A stretch of DNA of 64,000 nucleotides, taken from contig NZ_JANEZT010000001.1 of the NCBI RefSeq assembly GCF_025403405.1, positions 1-64,000 of the forward strand. The letters run 5' to 3'. The notes under the pieces are model-generated. The model was not told the origin of the DNA. It did no database searches and was given only the letters and a program-made list of their open reading frames with translations. This stretch comes from Frankia tisae (GTDB lineage: Bacteria; Actinomycetota; Actinomycetes; Frankiales; Frankiaceae). Shown one piece after another: positions 14,197 through 26,298 of this stretch. The position numbers and the translations under genes are program-made. Positions within the stretch are counted from its first letter, which is position 1. Every line of letters begins with the position of its first letter.

Positions 14197-14253
14197 GGGC
14201 CGCCGGGGGCCCGCCGCCCGGTCAGGGGCGGATGGGACGGGCCCCCGGCGCCC
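14197..14253 (-). terminator. Strong hairpin between rpoB and rpoC
   Basis: A 16-bp stem with one bulged C (14197-14213 with 14238-14253), starting 3 bp after the rpoB stop codon, with a nested CCGCCC/GGGCGG helix in the loop. Since rpoC has no visible promoter of its own, this is more likely a partial terminator, RNase site or stability element than a full stop. Confidence 0.55.
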
Positions 14254-14255
14254 GC

Positions 14256-17681
<3,426 letters not shown>

Positions 17682-18272
17682 GGTGGTCCTTCCGGGTGGC
17701 CTGGATCGTCGGGCTGGCGTCGCGGACGTCAAGGATCCGTCGGGGGTGTGGTCAGGTGATCAGTGTCTCGCTACGGTTGTCGGGAACAGCGACGGGGGGT
17801 GCCCCGCCGGTGAGAGGATGGCCGCGAGGCGCACAGGCGCGGCGGCGCTGGGCGCCCCGGCGGCCGGTCGCGCGGCCGGAGTCGGCCCTCGTCCCGCAGC
17901 AAGTCCGCCGGTCCCTGGTCCGTCGGTCCGCCGAACCGCAGATAACTGCCGCGACAGGCGTTCGGCTGACCGCGGGCGCGCCAAAGCGCCGTCGCGGCGC
18001 AAGCGCGCGGCGACGCGGGTGTCCGCTGAGAACAACGGGTCGGTGCACGGGCAAAGGTCTGCTCAGAGTCCTCGGTGTGGCTGCGATACAGCCGTGCCAC
18101 GCACCAGCACGGCCAACGCGCCTTCACGTCGAACCGGAACCCACCGCGAGCGCGGCACCGACGACCTGGTCGGAACCGCAAGGCGGCGCGTACCGGACCC
18201 CCACAGAGAGCCCGACCTCACCGGAAAGGTGTCGGCGGAGCCGATGCGACGAAAAGGGCAGCGCAAACTAGC

Positions 18273-18301
18273 AGTGTAGCCGAAGGGCACACCGCTGGCA
18301 A
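18273..18301 (-). promoter_or_regulatory. rpoBC promoter
   Basis: On the minus strand, -35 TTGCCA (18296-18301), a 17-base spacer and -10 TACACT (18273-18278), close to the vegetative sigma consensus of actinobacteria. The start site would be near 18266, about 585 nt upstream of the rpoB start codon. Confidence 0.7.
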
Positions 18302-18488
18302 GGACGTGCGTGGCAGGACCACGCGGGGAGAACGTAGCGCACCGCATCTGCTTCCCGACGAGCGTTCGCGACATGATGGAACTCCGATCTACAGAGGCCG
18401 TCAACCCCCTTCGGAAAACGTCACGAACGACCCGACCTGCTCATCCGCTTACGTAGCAGCGTGTCTCGGCGTTTCGAGGGCTCAGACG

Positions 18489-18527
18489 CCGCGTGCCGGG
18501 ACACCTCGGAGGTGCCCCGGCACGCGG
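18489..18527 (-). terminator. Hairpin after rplL (terminator or attenuator)
   Basis: A 12-bp perfect stem (CCGCGTGCCGGG with its complement) continues after one A-C mismatch into a 5-bp CACCT/AGGTG helix and a 3-base loop. It starts 87 bp after the rplL stop. In related operons part of the rplJL transcription reads through to rpoBC, so attenuation is plausible. Confidence 0.75.
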
Positions 18528-18614
18528 GATGCGCCGCGGCCGCGTCGAGCGACCGCACCGGCCCGCGGCGGCGGGCCAGAGCCCGCCCGGACCGGACCCG
18601 GAAGACGGGCGGTG

Positions 18615-19007
18615 TTACTTGACGGTGACCGACGCGCCAGCGCCCTCGAGGGCCGCCTTGGCCTTCTCGGCGGCCTCCTTGGCGACCTTCTCCAGGACGG
18701 GCTTGGGCGCCCCGTCGACGAGGTCCTTGGCCTCCTTCAGCCCGAGGCTGGTCAGCGCCCGGACCTCCTTGATGACCTGGATCTTCTTGTCGCCGACGGA
18801 CTCGAGGATGACGTCGAACTCGTCCTGCTCCTCAGCAGCCGGGGCCTCGCCGCCGGCGCCGCCGGCGAGCGGCGCCGCAGCCACGGCGACGGGCGCCGCG
18901 GCGGTCACGCCGAAGGTCTCCTCGAACTGCTTCACGAACTCCGAGAGCTCGAGCAGAGTCAGTTCCTTGAACGCGCCGAGCAGCTCTTCGGTCGACAGCT
19001 TCGCCAT
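18615..19007 (-). CDS. rplL: 50S ribosomal protein L7/L12
   Basis: Forms the flexible stalk that recruits translation factors. The 130-residue product has the N-terminal dimerisation domain ([21 protein letters not shown]), an Ala-rich hinge and the C-terminal domain with the conserved [10 protein letters not shown] and [16 protein letters not shown] helices. It lies 177 bp after rplJ, a longer gap than in most bacteria. Confidence 0.98.
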   Translation of the reverse strand: MAKLSTEELLGAFKELTLLELSEFVKQFEETFGVTAAAPVAVAAAPLAGGAGGEAPAAEEQDEFDVILESVGDKKIQVIKEVRALTSLGLKEAKDLVDGAPKPVLEKVAKEAAEKAKAALEGAGASVTVK

Positions 19008-19184
19008 GATGGCGTTTCCTTCCTCGTCATGCCGATGATCTTGTCCGGCCGGATGGGCGACCGGTGATCGGGGTGGCTCGTGGGTGGTGCCGGCTGGGCC
19101 TCGGCGTGCCGGCCCGGCCGGCGCGGGGTGGTCCAGGGGCGGCGGCGGCCGTCGCCGGCCACCGTCATCCCGCGGTGCGGACGG

Positions 19185-19757
19185 CTACTCCGCGGAGGCC
19201 TCGGCCGCCGGCGCCTGCTCGGTGGGCACTTCGGCGCCGGCCTGGCTCGCCCGCTGCTCGCGCAGCGCCTCGGCCAGCCGGGCGACCTGCGACAGCGGGG
19301 CGGCGAACAGGCCGACCGCGCCGGACAGCGAGCCCTTCATCGCGCCGGCGAGCTTCGCCAGCAGGACCTCGCGAGACTCGAGATCCGCAAGCTTGCGGAT
19401 ATCGTCGGCCGTCATCGCCTTGCCCTCGACAACGCCGCCCTTGACCACGAGGGCCGGGTTCGCGCGGGCGAAGTCGCGCAGGCCCTTGGCCGCCTCGACC
19501 GGGTCGCCGGTGACGAAGGCGACGGCGGTCGGGCCGACGAACAACTCGTCGATCCCGGTGACACCGGCCTGCTCCGCCGCGATCTTGGTCAGCGTGTTCT
19601 TGACCACCGCGTAGCGCGCGCCCTTGCCAAGGGTGCGCCGCAGCTCGGTGAGCTGGCTCACCGTCAGACCGCGGTACTCGGTGAGGACCGCGGCGGTCGC
19701 GCCACGGAACTCCTCGGCGATCTCCGCCACCGCGGCGGTCTTCTCAGGTTTCGCCAT
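19185..19757 (-). CDS. rplJ: 50S ribosomal protein L10
   Basis: L10 anchors L7/L12 dimers to the ribosome and represses its own operon by binding the mRNA leader. The 190-residue product starts [17 protein letters not shown] after the ribosome site GAAGGAG, contains [16 protein letters not shown], and ends in an acidic Ala/Glu-rich tail. A probable L10-binding leader lies upstream. Confidence 0.97.
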   Translation of the reverse strand: MAKPEKTAAVAEIAEEFRGATAAVLTEYRGLTVSQLTELRRTLGKGARYAVVKNTLTKIAAEQAGVTGIDELFVGPTAVAFVTGDPVEAAKGLRDFARANPALVVKGGVVEGKAMTADDIRKLADLESREVLLAKLAGAMKGSLSGAVGLFAAPLSQVARLAEALREQRASQAGAEVPTEQAPAAEASAE

Positions 19758-19810
19758 GGGGCTCCTTCGGGGTATCGGCCGGCCATCCGTTCAACCCCGG
19801 GAGACGACGA

Positions 19811-20010
19811 ACGCCCCGGCGCAGGCGCACGGGGCGTGAAGAGCGACAGGGGAGAGAGGACGGCGCACCAGCGCCGACCGCCTCAACAGTGCCGCGGTCC
19901 TTGCTTCCGTCACCTGCGCGGGCCGCCCGGGGAAGTCGGGCCTTCGACCGTCGCTCGTCCCGAGTGGGATCTTCCCCACCTGGGTGACGACGGCGACCAG
20001 CGGTCTTCGG
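19811..20010 (-). promoter_or_regulatory. L10 (rplJL) leader
   Basis: The transcript upstream of rplJ contains blocks I recognise from actinobacterial L10 leaders: GAAGACCGC near the 5' end, the central CCGCGCAGGTGACGG, and a closing hairpin ACGCCCCG / CGGGGCGT (19811-19818 with 19830-19837) before rplJ. In such leaders L10(L12)4 binds a kink-turn to repress translation. A covariance-model search (Rfam L10_leader) would settle it. Confidence 0.65.
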
Positions 20011-20030
20011 TGTAAAACGTGTTCGTGCTC

Positions 20031-20036
20031 AGTGTA
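20031..20036 (-). promoter_or_regulatory. Probable rplJ -10 element
   Basis: TACACT on the minus strand (extended GCG-TACACT), identical to the -10 of the rpoB promoter. The start site would fall near 20024, just ahead of the L10 leader. No good -35 box lies at 16-18 bp. Confidence 0.4.
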
Positions 20037-20094
20037 CGCGACGATCTCACGTACACATTCATCGCCCAGCTCGAGCCCCGGCCTCCCCGCTTAC

Positions 20095-20145
20095 CTTGCC
20101 CTTCCAGAGGGACGGAACAGACACAGAGACCTCTGGAAGGGCAAG
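20095..20145. repeat. Perfect 16-bp hairpin, copy B of a shared intergenic element
   Basis: CTTGCCCTTCCAGAGG (20095-20110) and its exact complement (20130-20145) around a 19-base loop, 75 bp after the rplA stop. The outer half and flanking AAAGCCAG match copy A at 10088-10138. It probably terminates or processes the rplKA transcript. Confidence 0.7.
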
Positions 20146-20220
20146 AAAGCCAGGAAAGCTGGAAGCAAAGTAGCCACCGCTGTGCGCACGGCCGGGAGCC
20201 GGCACGGCGCGGCGATGGGA

Positions 20221-20937
20221 TCAGGCGGGAACGCCGTCCTCCAACAGGTTGCGGGTGCGGTTCGGGTCGACCGGGATACCCGGGCCCATCGTGGTGGCGA
20301 AGGTGACCTTCTTGAGGTAGCGACCCTTCGCCGCCGAGGGCTTCACCCGGACGATCTCGTCCAGGGCCGCCGTGTAGTTCTCGATGAGCTGGGCGTCGGT
20401 GAAGTGCGTCTTCCCGATGACGATGTGCAGGTTGCCCTGCTTGTCCACCCGGAAGTTGATCTTTCCGCCCTTGATGTCGGCGACGGCCTTGCCGATGTCC
20501 AGCGTGACGGTGCCGGTCTTCGGGTTCGGCATCAGCCCGCGGGGGCCGAGGATGCGGGCGATCCGCCCGACCTTGGCCATCTGGTCCGGCGTGGCGACCG
20601 TCGCGTCGAAGTCCAGGAAGCCTTCCTGGATGCGGGCGACCAGGTCGTCACTGCCGACGATGTCGGCGCCGGCGGCGGTCGCCTCGGCGGCCTTCTCACC
20701 GGCGGCGAACACGGCAACGCGCGGCGACTTGCCGGTGCCGTGCGGCAGGTTGACCGTGCCGCGGACCATCTGGTCGGCCTTGCGCGGGTCGACCCCGAGG
20801 CGGATGGCGACCTCGACGGTCGCGTTGTACTTCGTGGTCGAGGTCTCCTGGGCGAGCCGGACGGCGTCCAGCGGGCTGTAGAGGTTCTCGGGGTTGATCT
20901 TTTCGGCGGCGGCCCGGTAGGCCTTGCTGCGCTTCAT
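20221..20937 (-). CDS. rplA: 50S ribosomal protein L1
   Basis: L1 forms the stalk at the ribosomal E site. The 238-residue product begins [14 protein letters not shown] after GAGGAGA; the frame is open upstream into rplK DNA but that part is a shadow. The signature around [16 protein letters not shown] (residues about 130-145) is intact. In many bacteria L1 represses the rplKA mRNA. Confidence 0.97.
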   Translation of the reverse strand: MKRSKAYRAAAEKINPENLYSPLDAVRLAQETSTTKYNATVEVAIRLGVDPRKADQMVRGTVNLPHGTGKSPRVAVFAAGEKAAEATAAGADIVGSDDLVARIQEGFLDFDATVATPDQMAKVGRIARILGPRGLMPNPKTGTVTLDIGKAVADIKGGKINFRVDKQGNLHIVIGKTHFTDAQLIENYTAALDEIVRVKPSAAKGRYLKKVTFATTMGPGIPVDPNRTRNLLEDGVPA

Positions 20938-21068
20938 GGGTGTCTCCTCGTGGTGCCGGCGGACGATCGGCCCGGCTCGCCACGGCGTGGACCTCGTCCG
21001 CGCCGCAGTCGGCGGTCCGACCGCCCTCCCACGGCGTCGGTCCGGTGTGGCTGGGGGGGCGCGGAAGG

Positions 21069-21503
21069 CTAGTCGCCGACCGTGATCCCCATCGAGCGGG
21101 CAGTCCCCGCGATGATCTTCTCTGCCGCCTCGATCGTCGTGGCGTTGAGGTCGGGGAGCTTGGTCTGGGCGATCTCGCGCACCTGAGCCGGGGTCAGCTT
21201 GGCGACCTTGTCCCGGTGCGGAGTCCCGCTTCCCTTCTCCACGCCCGCGGCCTTGAGGATGAGCCGCGCGGCCGGCGGGGTCTTCGTGACGAAGGTGAAC
21301 GACCGGTCTTCGAACACGGTGATCTCGACCGGCACGACGTTGCCGGTCTGCGACTCGGTCGCCGCGTTGTACTGCTTGCAGAACTCCATGATGTTCACGC
21401 CGTGCTGGCCCAGCGCGGGACCGACCGGCGGCGCCGGCGTGGCCTTGCCGGCGTTGATCTGGAGCTTGATGATCGCGGTGATCTTCTTCTTCTTGGGGGG
21501 CAT
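21069..21503 (-). CDS. rplK: 50S ribosomal protein L11
   Basis: L11 forms the GTPase-associated centre and is needed for stringent-response sensing by Rel. The 144-residue product has the proline-rich N-terminal segment [20 protein letters not shown] and the C-terminal rRNA-binding signature ending in [10 protein letters not shown]. It follows nusG after 35 bp. Confidence 0.98.
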   Translation of the reverse strand: MPPKKKKITAIIKLQINAGKATPAPPVGPALGQHGVNIMEFCKQYNAATESQTGNVVPVEITVFEDRSFTFVTKTPPAARLILKAAGVEKGSGTPHRDKVAKLTPAQVREIAQTKLPDLNATTIEAAEKIIAGTARSMGITVGD

Positions 21504-21538
21504 GTGCTCGTCTTCCTACCGGGGTTCTACGGACCGGA

Positions 21539-22468
21539 TCAGATCTTCGCGACCTGATTGAACTGCAGCTCGACGGGCGTCTCGCGACCAAAGATCGAGA
21601 CCAGCACCTTCAGCCGCTGGGCGTCGAGGTTGATCTCGCTGATGGTCGCCGGGAGCGTGGCGAAGGGCCCGTCCATGACGGTGACCGACTCCCCGACCTC
21701 GAACTCCTGGACCCGGACGGTCTCGACCTTCTTCTCCTTCGGGGCCGCCGGGGCGAGGATGGACAGAACCTCCTCGCGGCGCAGCGGCGAGGGCCGGTTG
21801 GTGAGCCCCACGAACCCGGTCACACCCGGCGTGTTACGGACCGCGGACCAGGACTGGTCGGTCAGGTCCATCCGGACATAGATGTAACCCGGGTACTTTT
21901 TCTGCTGGACCAGCTGCCTCTTGCCGTTCTTGACCACCGGGACCTCTTCGGTGGGCACCTCGATCTGGAAGATGTAGTCCTCCATGTTGAGGCTGGAGAT
22001 ACGGGTCTCGAGGTTGGTCTTGACCTTGTTCTCGTAGCCCGCGTACGAGTGCACGACGTACCACTCGCCCGGCGCGTCCTCGATGGCGCGGCGCAGGTCG
22101 TCCTCGTCCTCGTCATCGTCATCGGTGTCGTCGGCCACGGCGACCGGCACCGCGCTCGTGGGCTCGGCGACCGCGGCAGGCTCGCCCGCCGCACCGGGCG
22201 CGGCGCCTGCGCCGGCCAGGGGGCCGGCCTCGTCGGCTGCCACGCTGGCGTCGGCTGCCACGCTGGCGTCGGTCTCACCGGTGGCCTCTACGCCCGACTC
22301 GTCGGTGGCCTCAACGCCCGACTCGTCGGTGTCGTCGGCGCTGGCGTCATCGAGCTCGGCGCCGGCGTCCGTGCTCGCCACCTCGTCGTGCTCGAACGCC
22401 GCGAGGAGATCGAGACGGGCGAGGGCCTCCCCCTGCTCGGAAGAGGCCTGCTCGGGCGACTGGGACAC
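21539..22468 (-). CDS. nusG: Transcription termination/antitermination protein NusG
   Basis: Binds RNA polymerase and modulates pausing, Rho termination and coupling to translation. I choose the GTG at 22466-22468, eight bases after AAGGA, giving 309 residues. The NGN domain starts at about residue 135 ([16 protein letters not shown]) and the KOW domain ends near [14 protein letters not shown]. The first 130 residues are an acidic low-complexity extension, long even for actinobacteria, built partly from tandem DNA repeats. Confidence 0.95.
   Translation of the reverse strand: MSQSPEQASSEQGEALARLDLLAAFEHDEVASTDAGAELDDASADDTDESGVEATDESGVEATGETDASVAADASVAADEAGPLAGAGAAPGAAGEPAAVAEPTSAVPVAVADDTDDDDEDEDDLRRAIEDAPGEWYVVHSYAGYENKVKTNLETRISSLNMEDYIFQIEVPTEEVPVVKNGKRQLVQQKKYPGYIYVRMDLTDQSWSAVRNTPGVTGFVGLTNRPSPLRREEVLSILAPAAPKEKKVETVRVQEFEVGESVTVMDGPFATLPATISEINLDAQRLKVLVSIFGRETPVELQFNQVAKI
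22232..22328. repeat. In-frame tandem repeats inside nusG
   Basis: Two identical 18-bp units (22232-22249, 22250-22267) and two 24-bp units with one mismatch (22281-22304, 22305-22328). They encode SVAADA-type and DESGVEAT repeats in the acidic N-terminal extension, so all length changes keep the frame. Confidence 0.85.
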
Positions 22469-22638
22469 GCGGACGATCCTTCTCTCGTGGACGCTTGGTG
22501 CTGCTGTGGACTCCGCGGAGCGGGCGCTGCGCGGGCGTGGTGCCGAACGGGCGGACACGATCGACCTGCGGACCGGCGGCTGTCGCCCGCCCGGACCCGT
22601 TCGTCCGCACTGCCCGACCCCGCCGGCTGGCGGGCCCG

Positions 22639-22908
22639 TCAGCCGAAGATCGCGAGGACCGCCTTCGTGAGCCCGAAGTCGAGACTAGCCACGAAGGCCG
22701 TCATCACGCTGACGAAGACGAGCACGACCAGCACGTAGGTGATCAGCTCGCTCCGGCCCGGATAGACGACCTTCCGGAGCTCCGCCATGACCTCGCGGAT
22801 GAACCGGAGGACCTTGTGGATGAACTGAAACGGCCGATGCTGACGCCGGCCCGCGGTACGCGTGGCCCGCCTGGGACGCGGTGCCGCGTCACGGGTATCG
22901 GTCGCCAC
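22639..22908 (-). CDS. secE: Preprotein translocase subunit SecE
   Basis: Clamps the two halves of SecY in the protein export channel. The 89-residue product is basic at the N-terminus, then has the conserved cytosolic helix [20 protein letters not shown] and one membrane segment ([20 protein letters not shown]). The start is GTG. It sits between tRNA-Trp and nusG as in other actinobacteria. Confidence 0.95.
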   Translation of the reverse strand: MATDTRDAAPRPRRATRTAGRRQHRPFQFIHKVLRFIREVMAELRKVVYPGRSELITYVLVVLVFVSVMTAFVASLDFGLTKAVLAIFG

Positions 22909-22955
22909 TCAACTCCACCCACTCCGTCGCCAAACCAGCCAACCGTCGAACAGCG

Positions 22956-23028
22956 CAGGGGCGACAGGACTCGAACCTGCAACCGCCGGTTTTGGAGACC
23001 GGTGCTCTACCAATTGAGCCACGCCCCT
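22956..23028 (-). tRNA. trpT: tRNA-Trp (CCA)
   Basis: Cloverleaf with acceptor stem AGGGGCG/CGCCCCT, D-loop GCTCAATTGGTAGAGC, anticodon CCA in GGTCTCCAAAACC and T-arm GGTTCGAGTCC; discriminator G. No CCA is encoded. Its place before secE is conserved in actinobacteria. Confidence 0.97.
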
Positions 23029-23271
23029 TGGACACGCCCGGAGCCCCGCCGCCTCGCCGAACCCACACGCTGCGCTTATGAACCATAGCGCACAGGCCAG
23101 CCCGTGAGCCGGCTACCGCAATGGGTACCCGAGCGGATCGAGCATACCCCTTCATCGACCCGACTCCGCGCGGGCCGATCGCGTCGAGTGCTCGCCGGCC
23201 CGGGCAGGCTGTCCGGACGGTGGCCACCGAGTGTTGCGCGGAACCGTCCGGGCACTGTCCCGAGTCCCGCC

Positions 23272-23363
23272 GCGCACCGTCCGCAGGACCCACGGCACAA
23301 CGGCCGCAAAACCCGCGGCGCGCCGTCCACAGGACCCGCGGCACAACGGCCGCAGGACCCGCG
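23272..23363. repeat. 46-bp tandem duplication
   Basis: Two adjacent 46-bp units, 23272-23317 and 23318-23363, differing at 5 positions; both contain CGGCACAACGGCCGCA. The second unit runs into the hairpin at 23348-23381. The period is not a multiple of three and the region is non-coding. Confidence 0.85.
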
Positions 23364-23381
23364 GAACCGGGTCCTGCGGCC
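23348..23381 (+). promoter_or_regulatory. Hairpin upstream of the aminotransferase
   Basis: Perfect 13-bp stem (GGCCGCAGGACCC and its complement) with an 8-base loop, ending 84 bp before the start codon. It could be an mRNA leader structure or an upstream terminator. Confidence 0.5.
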
Positions 23382-23464
23382 ACCCCCGCCCCGGTCCGCA
23401 CGGACGCCGGATCCCGGCCGCCTGCGTACGACGCTCATCCGGACGCCATGGCAGCATGGGCACT

Positions 23465-24664
23465 ATGAGCAGGATCTCAAGCCGCATCGGCGGCATCGCC
23501 CCGTCCGCGACGCTGGCCGTCGACGCCACCGCGAAGGCGATGCGCGCCGAGGGGCAGGACGTGGTCGGCTTCGGCGCCGGCGAGCCGGACTTCCCAACTC
23601 CGGACCACATAGTCGCCGCCGCGGAGAAGGCATGCCGAGAACCCCGCATGCACCGCTACACCCCGGCGGGTGGCCTGCCGGAGCTGCGGCAGGCCATCGC
23701 CGAGAAGACGGCCCGGGACTCCGGCGTCACCGTTTCCGCGAGCCAGGTTCTGGTGACCAACGGCGGCAAGCAGGCCGTCTACGAGGCGTTCGCCACGCTG
23801 CTCGACCCGGGTGACGAGGTGCTGCTGCCCGCGCCGTACTGGACCACCTACCCCGAGTCGATCCGACTCGCCGGGGGTGTGCCGGTCGACGTCGTCACCG
23901 GGCCGGAAGCCGGCTACCGGGTGACCGTCGAACAGCTCGAGGCGGCCCGCACCGAGCGCACCAAGGTGCTGTTGTTCAACTCGCCGTCGAACCCGACCGG
24001 CGCCGTGCACACGCCGGAGGAGATCCGCGAGATCGGCCGCTGGGCCGAGCAGGCCGGCATCTGGGTACTTGCCGACGAGATCTACGAGCATCTCGTCTAC
24101 GGCGAGGCACGGTTCGCCTCGATCCTGGCGGAGGTGCCGGGGCTCGCGGAGCGCTGCGTCATCGTCAACGGCGTCGCGAAGACCTACGCGATGACGGGCT
24201 GGCGGGTCGGCTGGCTGATCGGGCCGGCGGATGTCACCGCCGCGGCGGCGAACCTGCAGTCGCACGCGACCTCGAACGTCGCCAACGTCTCCCAGATCGC
24301 GGCGCTTGCCGCCGTCACCGGGCCCCTCGACGCCGTCGCCGAGATGCGCGTCGCCTTCGACCGCCGCCGGCTGACGATGCACGGCATGCTCACCCAGATC
24401 CCGGGGGTGAGCTGCCCGCTGCCCGAGGGCGCGTTCTACTGCTACCCCTCGCTGCAGGGCGTGCTGGGCCGAACCCTGCGCGGCCGGACCCCCACGACCA
24501 GCGCCGAACTGTGCCAGCTCATCCTGGAGGAGGCCGGGGTCGCCATCGTCCCCGGTGAGGCGTTCGGCACCCCGGGCTTCGCCCGACTGTCCTACGCGCT
24601 GGGCGACGAGGACCTGGCCAAGGGCGTGGGCCGGCTGTCCGATCTGCTGGCCGAGGCCGTCTGA
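23465..24664 (+). CDS. aspC: Pyridoxal-phosphate aspartate aminotransferase (class I)
   Basis: Transfers the amino group between aspartate/glutamate and oxo acids in the cytoplasm. The 399-residue product has SPSNPTG at 173-179, the PLP-contacting ADEIY at 203-207 and the Schiff-base Lys239 in [15 protein letters not shown]. The tail [11 protein letters not shown] carries the substrate-carboxylate arginine. The start has only a weak ribosome site; an ATG three codons upstream (23456) is an alternative. It runs opposite to the flanking genes. Aromatic substrates cannot be excluded. Confidence 0.9.
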   Translation: MSRISSRIGGIAPSATLAVDATAKAMRAEGQDVVGFGAGEPDFPTPDHIVAAAEKACREPRMHRYTPAGGLPELRQAIAEKTARDSGVTVSASQVLVTNGGKQAVYEAFATLLDPGDEVLLPAPYWTTYPESIRLAGGVPVDVVTGPEAGYRVTVEQLEAARTERTKVLLFNSPSNPTGAVHTPEEIREIGRWAEQAGIWVLADEIYEHLVYGEARFASILAEVPGLAERCVIVNGVAKTYAMTGWRVGWLIGPADVTAAAANLQSHATSNVANVSQIAALAAVTGPLDAVAEMRVAFDRRRLTMHGMLTQIPGVSCPLPEGAFYCYPSLQGVLGRTLRGRTPTTSAELCQLILEEAGVAIVPGEAFGTPGFARLSYALGDEDLAKGVGRLSDLLAEAV

Positions 24665-24725
24665 CGGACCGGCCGCTCACCCGCCGACCCGCCACCGACC
24701 CGCTCCGGCTGCCGGCCTGCTCAGC

Positions 24726-25154
24726 TCAGCTCAGCTGAACGGTGGCGCGGGCGGCCATCAGCACCTTCTCGCCGCGACACCGGGTGGTGAGGTTGACCAC
24801 CACCCGGTTGTTGTCGAGCTTCTTCTCCACGACGCCACGCACCGACACCGAGGCGCCCTCGTCACCGTCCGGCACCACCACGGGCGAGGAGAACTTCACG
24901 CCGACCTCGAGCACGGCGCCCGGGTCCCCGGCCCAGTCGGTGACGAGACGGGTGGCGGTCGCCATCGTCAGCATCCCGTGCGCGAGCACGCCGGGCAGGC
25001 CCGCGTCCGCGGCGGCCCGCTCGCTCCAGTGGATGGGGTTGAAGTCCCCGGACGCTCCCGCATAGCGGACGAGATCGACCCGCCGCAGTGGGAACAGCCG
25101 TTCCGGCAGCTCGGTGCCGACCTCGACGTCGTCATAGCCGACGGTCGCCGTCAT
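24726..25154 (-). CDS. hadB: HadB-like (R)-specific 3-hydroxyacyl dehydratase (MaoC hot-dog fold)
   Basis: MaoC-type dehydratase of 142 residues, start ATG after GGGGAGA. The catalytic motif is visible as YAGASGDFNPIHWSE (Asp and His of the hydratase dyad) at about residues 31-45, then GVLAHGMLTMA. In mycobacteria HadB is the catalytic partner of HadA in fatty-acid elongation for mycolic acids. Here it follows the HadA-like gene and no HadC is adjacent. The frame is open upstream of the ATG without conservation. Confidence 0.88.
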   Translation of the reverse strand: MTATVGYDDVEVGTELPERLFPLRRVDLVRYAGASGDFNPIHWSERAAADAGLPGVLAHGMLTMATATRLVTDWAGDPGAVLEVGVKFSSPVVVPDGDEGASVSVRGVVEKKLDNNRVVVNLTTRCRGEKVLMAARATVQLS

Positions 25155-25248
25155 CGTTGTTCTCCCCAGAGTGAGGCACTCCCGGTGAGCCCCGGGGGTG
25201 CGGCCGGACGCCCGGCCTGGGCCGGGCTGGGCGCCGTGCGACGCGCGC

Positions 25249-25707
25249 TCATCCCCGCGGCGGTGCCGTACCACGGGAGACCAGGGTGCACGCGCCGACG
25301 GCGACCTCCTCGCCGCTTGACGTGTCGTAGCGGTAGGTGGTGACGAGGACCTCGTTCCGACCCACCGCCCGGATGCCGGTCAGGGTCGAGGTGGTGATCA
25401 GTTCGTCCCCCGCCACCACCGGTCGGCGCAGGGTGAAGCGCTGCTCACCGTGCACGACCAGGGCGTAGTCCAGCCCGAGCGCCGGATCGTCGGTGGGCAG
25501 CCCCAACGCCCCGGGGATCGCGCTGATCAGGAACGTGGGCGGCGCGACAAGATCGGAATAGCCGGCGGCCTTGGCGGCCTCCACGTCGTGGTACAGCGGA
25601 TTGTCGTCCCCGATCGCCCGGGCGAACTGCCGGATGTGCTCGCGTCCGACCTGGAAGGGGACGGGCGAGACGAAACTGCGTCCCACAAAGTCCTGGTTGA
25701 GCGACAT
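25249..25707 (-). CDS. hadA: HadA-like MaoC N-terminal-domain dehydratase subunit
   Basis: The 152-residue product starts MSLNQDFVGRSF after GGAG. It has a hot-dog fold pattern (VGREHIRQFARAIGDDNPLYHD, APPTFLISAI, HGEQRFTLRRPV) but lacks the complete catalytic pair, as in mycobacterial HadA, the substrate-binding partner of HadB. It is followed by hadB after 94 bp. The set rpmG-hadA-hadB-tRNA-Trp-secE-nusG is conserved with Mycobacterium, though an aminotransferase lies between here. Confidence 0.86.
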   Translation of the reverse strand: MSLNQDFVGRSFVSPVPFQVGREHIRQFARAIGDDNPLYHDVEAAKAAGYSDLVAPPTFLISAIPGALGLPTDDPALGLDYALVVHGEQRFTLRRPVVAGDELITTSTLTGIRAVGRNEVLVTTYRYDTSSGEEVAVGACTLVSRGTAPPRG

Positions 25708-26036
25708 CACGGCTCCGATCTCGATGTCCACGGCAGGCCCGGATGCCGTCAATTGGCGGTCCGGCGAATGTGCCGCGCCGGTTGCGGCGTGGAGCATCTC
25801 ACCACAAACCAGGCGTGCTGACCCATCGACGGGCGGGTCGACGTGTCCTGGGTATCACACCGCCGAACCAGCACCGCCGACCCCGACCGACACGCCCGGT
25901 CGGGGGGTGGGCACGCAAACAACCGGCCAGGGCGATCCCTGGCCGGTTGTGAGGACGCGTTGGCGATGGGCTCACGGAACCCGAATGCGCATCCGCCGGA
26001 CGGCGGCGTGGCCCCAGCGGGGGACGCCGAGCATCG
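25708..26036. other. Intergenic region between rpmG and hadA
   Basis: No gene. The only strong feature is the 14-bp terminator hairpin at 25919-25950. The hadAB promoter should lie between 25708 and 25918, but no clear boxes are visible. Confidence 0.5.
25919..25950 (-). terminator. rpmG terminator
   Basis: Perfect 14-bp stem (ACAACCGGCCAGGG and complement) closed by a CGAT tetraloop, 86 bp after the rpmG stop. It separates the tRNA/rpmG unit from hadAB. Confidence 0.8.
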
Positions 26037-26201
26037 TCAGCGGGTCTCGCGGTGCTCCGTGTGCTTGCCGCAGTTCGGGCAGAACTTCTTCAGTTCGAGG
26101 CGATCCGGGTCGTTGCGCCGGTTCTTGCGGGTGATGTAGTTCCGGTGCTTACACACCTGGCACGCCATCGTGATCTTCGGGCGGACGTCAGTGGCGGCCA
26201 C
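26037..26201 (-). CDS. rpmG: 50S ribosomal protein L33
   Basis: Small ribosomal protein of 54 residues; GTG start (26199-26201) after AGGAAGAGG gives [17 protein letters not shown], the usual actinobacterial length. The zinc-ribbon pairs CQVC and CPNC are both intact, so this is the zinc-containing form rather than a zinc-independent paralogue. It directly follows tRNA-Met. Confidence 0.95.
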   Translation of the reverse strand: MAATDVRPKITMACQVCKHRNYITRKNRRNDPDRLELKKFCPNCGKHTEHRETR

Positions 26202-26298
26202 GGCGTGATGCCTCTTCCTGAATCGGGTGCTGAACTGATCGGGCGACGCGGCAGGCCGCGAGCCCCTAAGGGGGCTGCGGCACACCGCACCCCGATAG

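Larger units (their letters stand above)
17682..18614. other. Long rpoB leader / rplL-rpoB intergenic region
   Basis: About 930 bp without a supportable gene. It contains the hairpin after rplL (18489-18527), a well-formed promoter on the minus strand (18273-18301) and then about 585 nt of untranslated leader before rpoB. Short open frames exist on both strands but show only Arg/Ala-rich low complexity. Confidence 0.6.
23029..23464. other. Divergent region between tRNA-Trp and the aminotransferase
   Basis: No credible gene. Holds a 46-bp tandem duplication and a 13-bp hairpin just upstream of the aminotransferase. The promoters for both directions are not obvious. Confidence 0.5.

Noticed and set aside
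17733-18404. Several 70-330-codon open frames between rpoB and rplL
   Set aside because: Arg/Ala/Pro-rich frames on both strands with no family resemblance; they overlap a clear promoter and leader.
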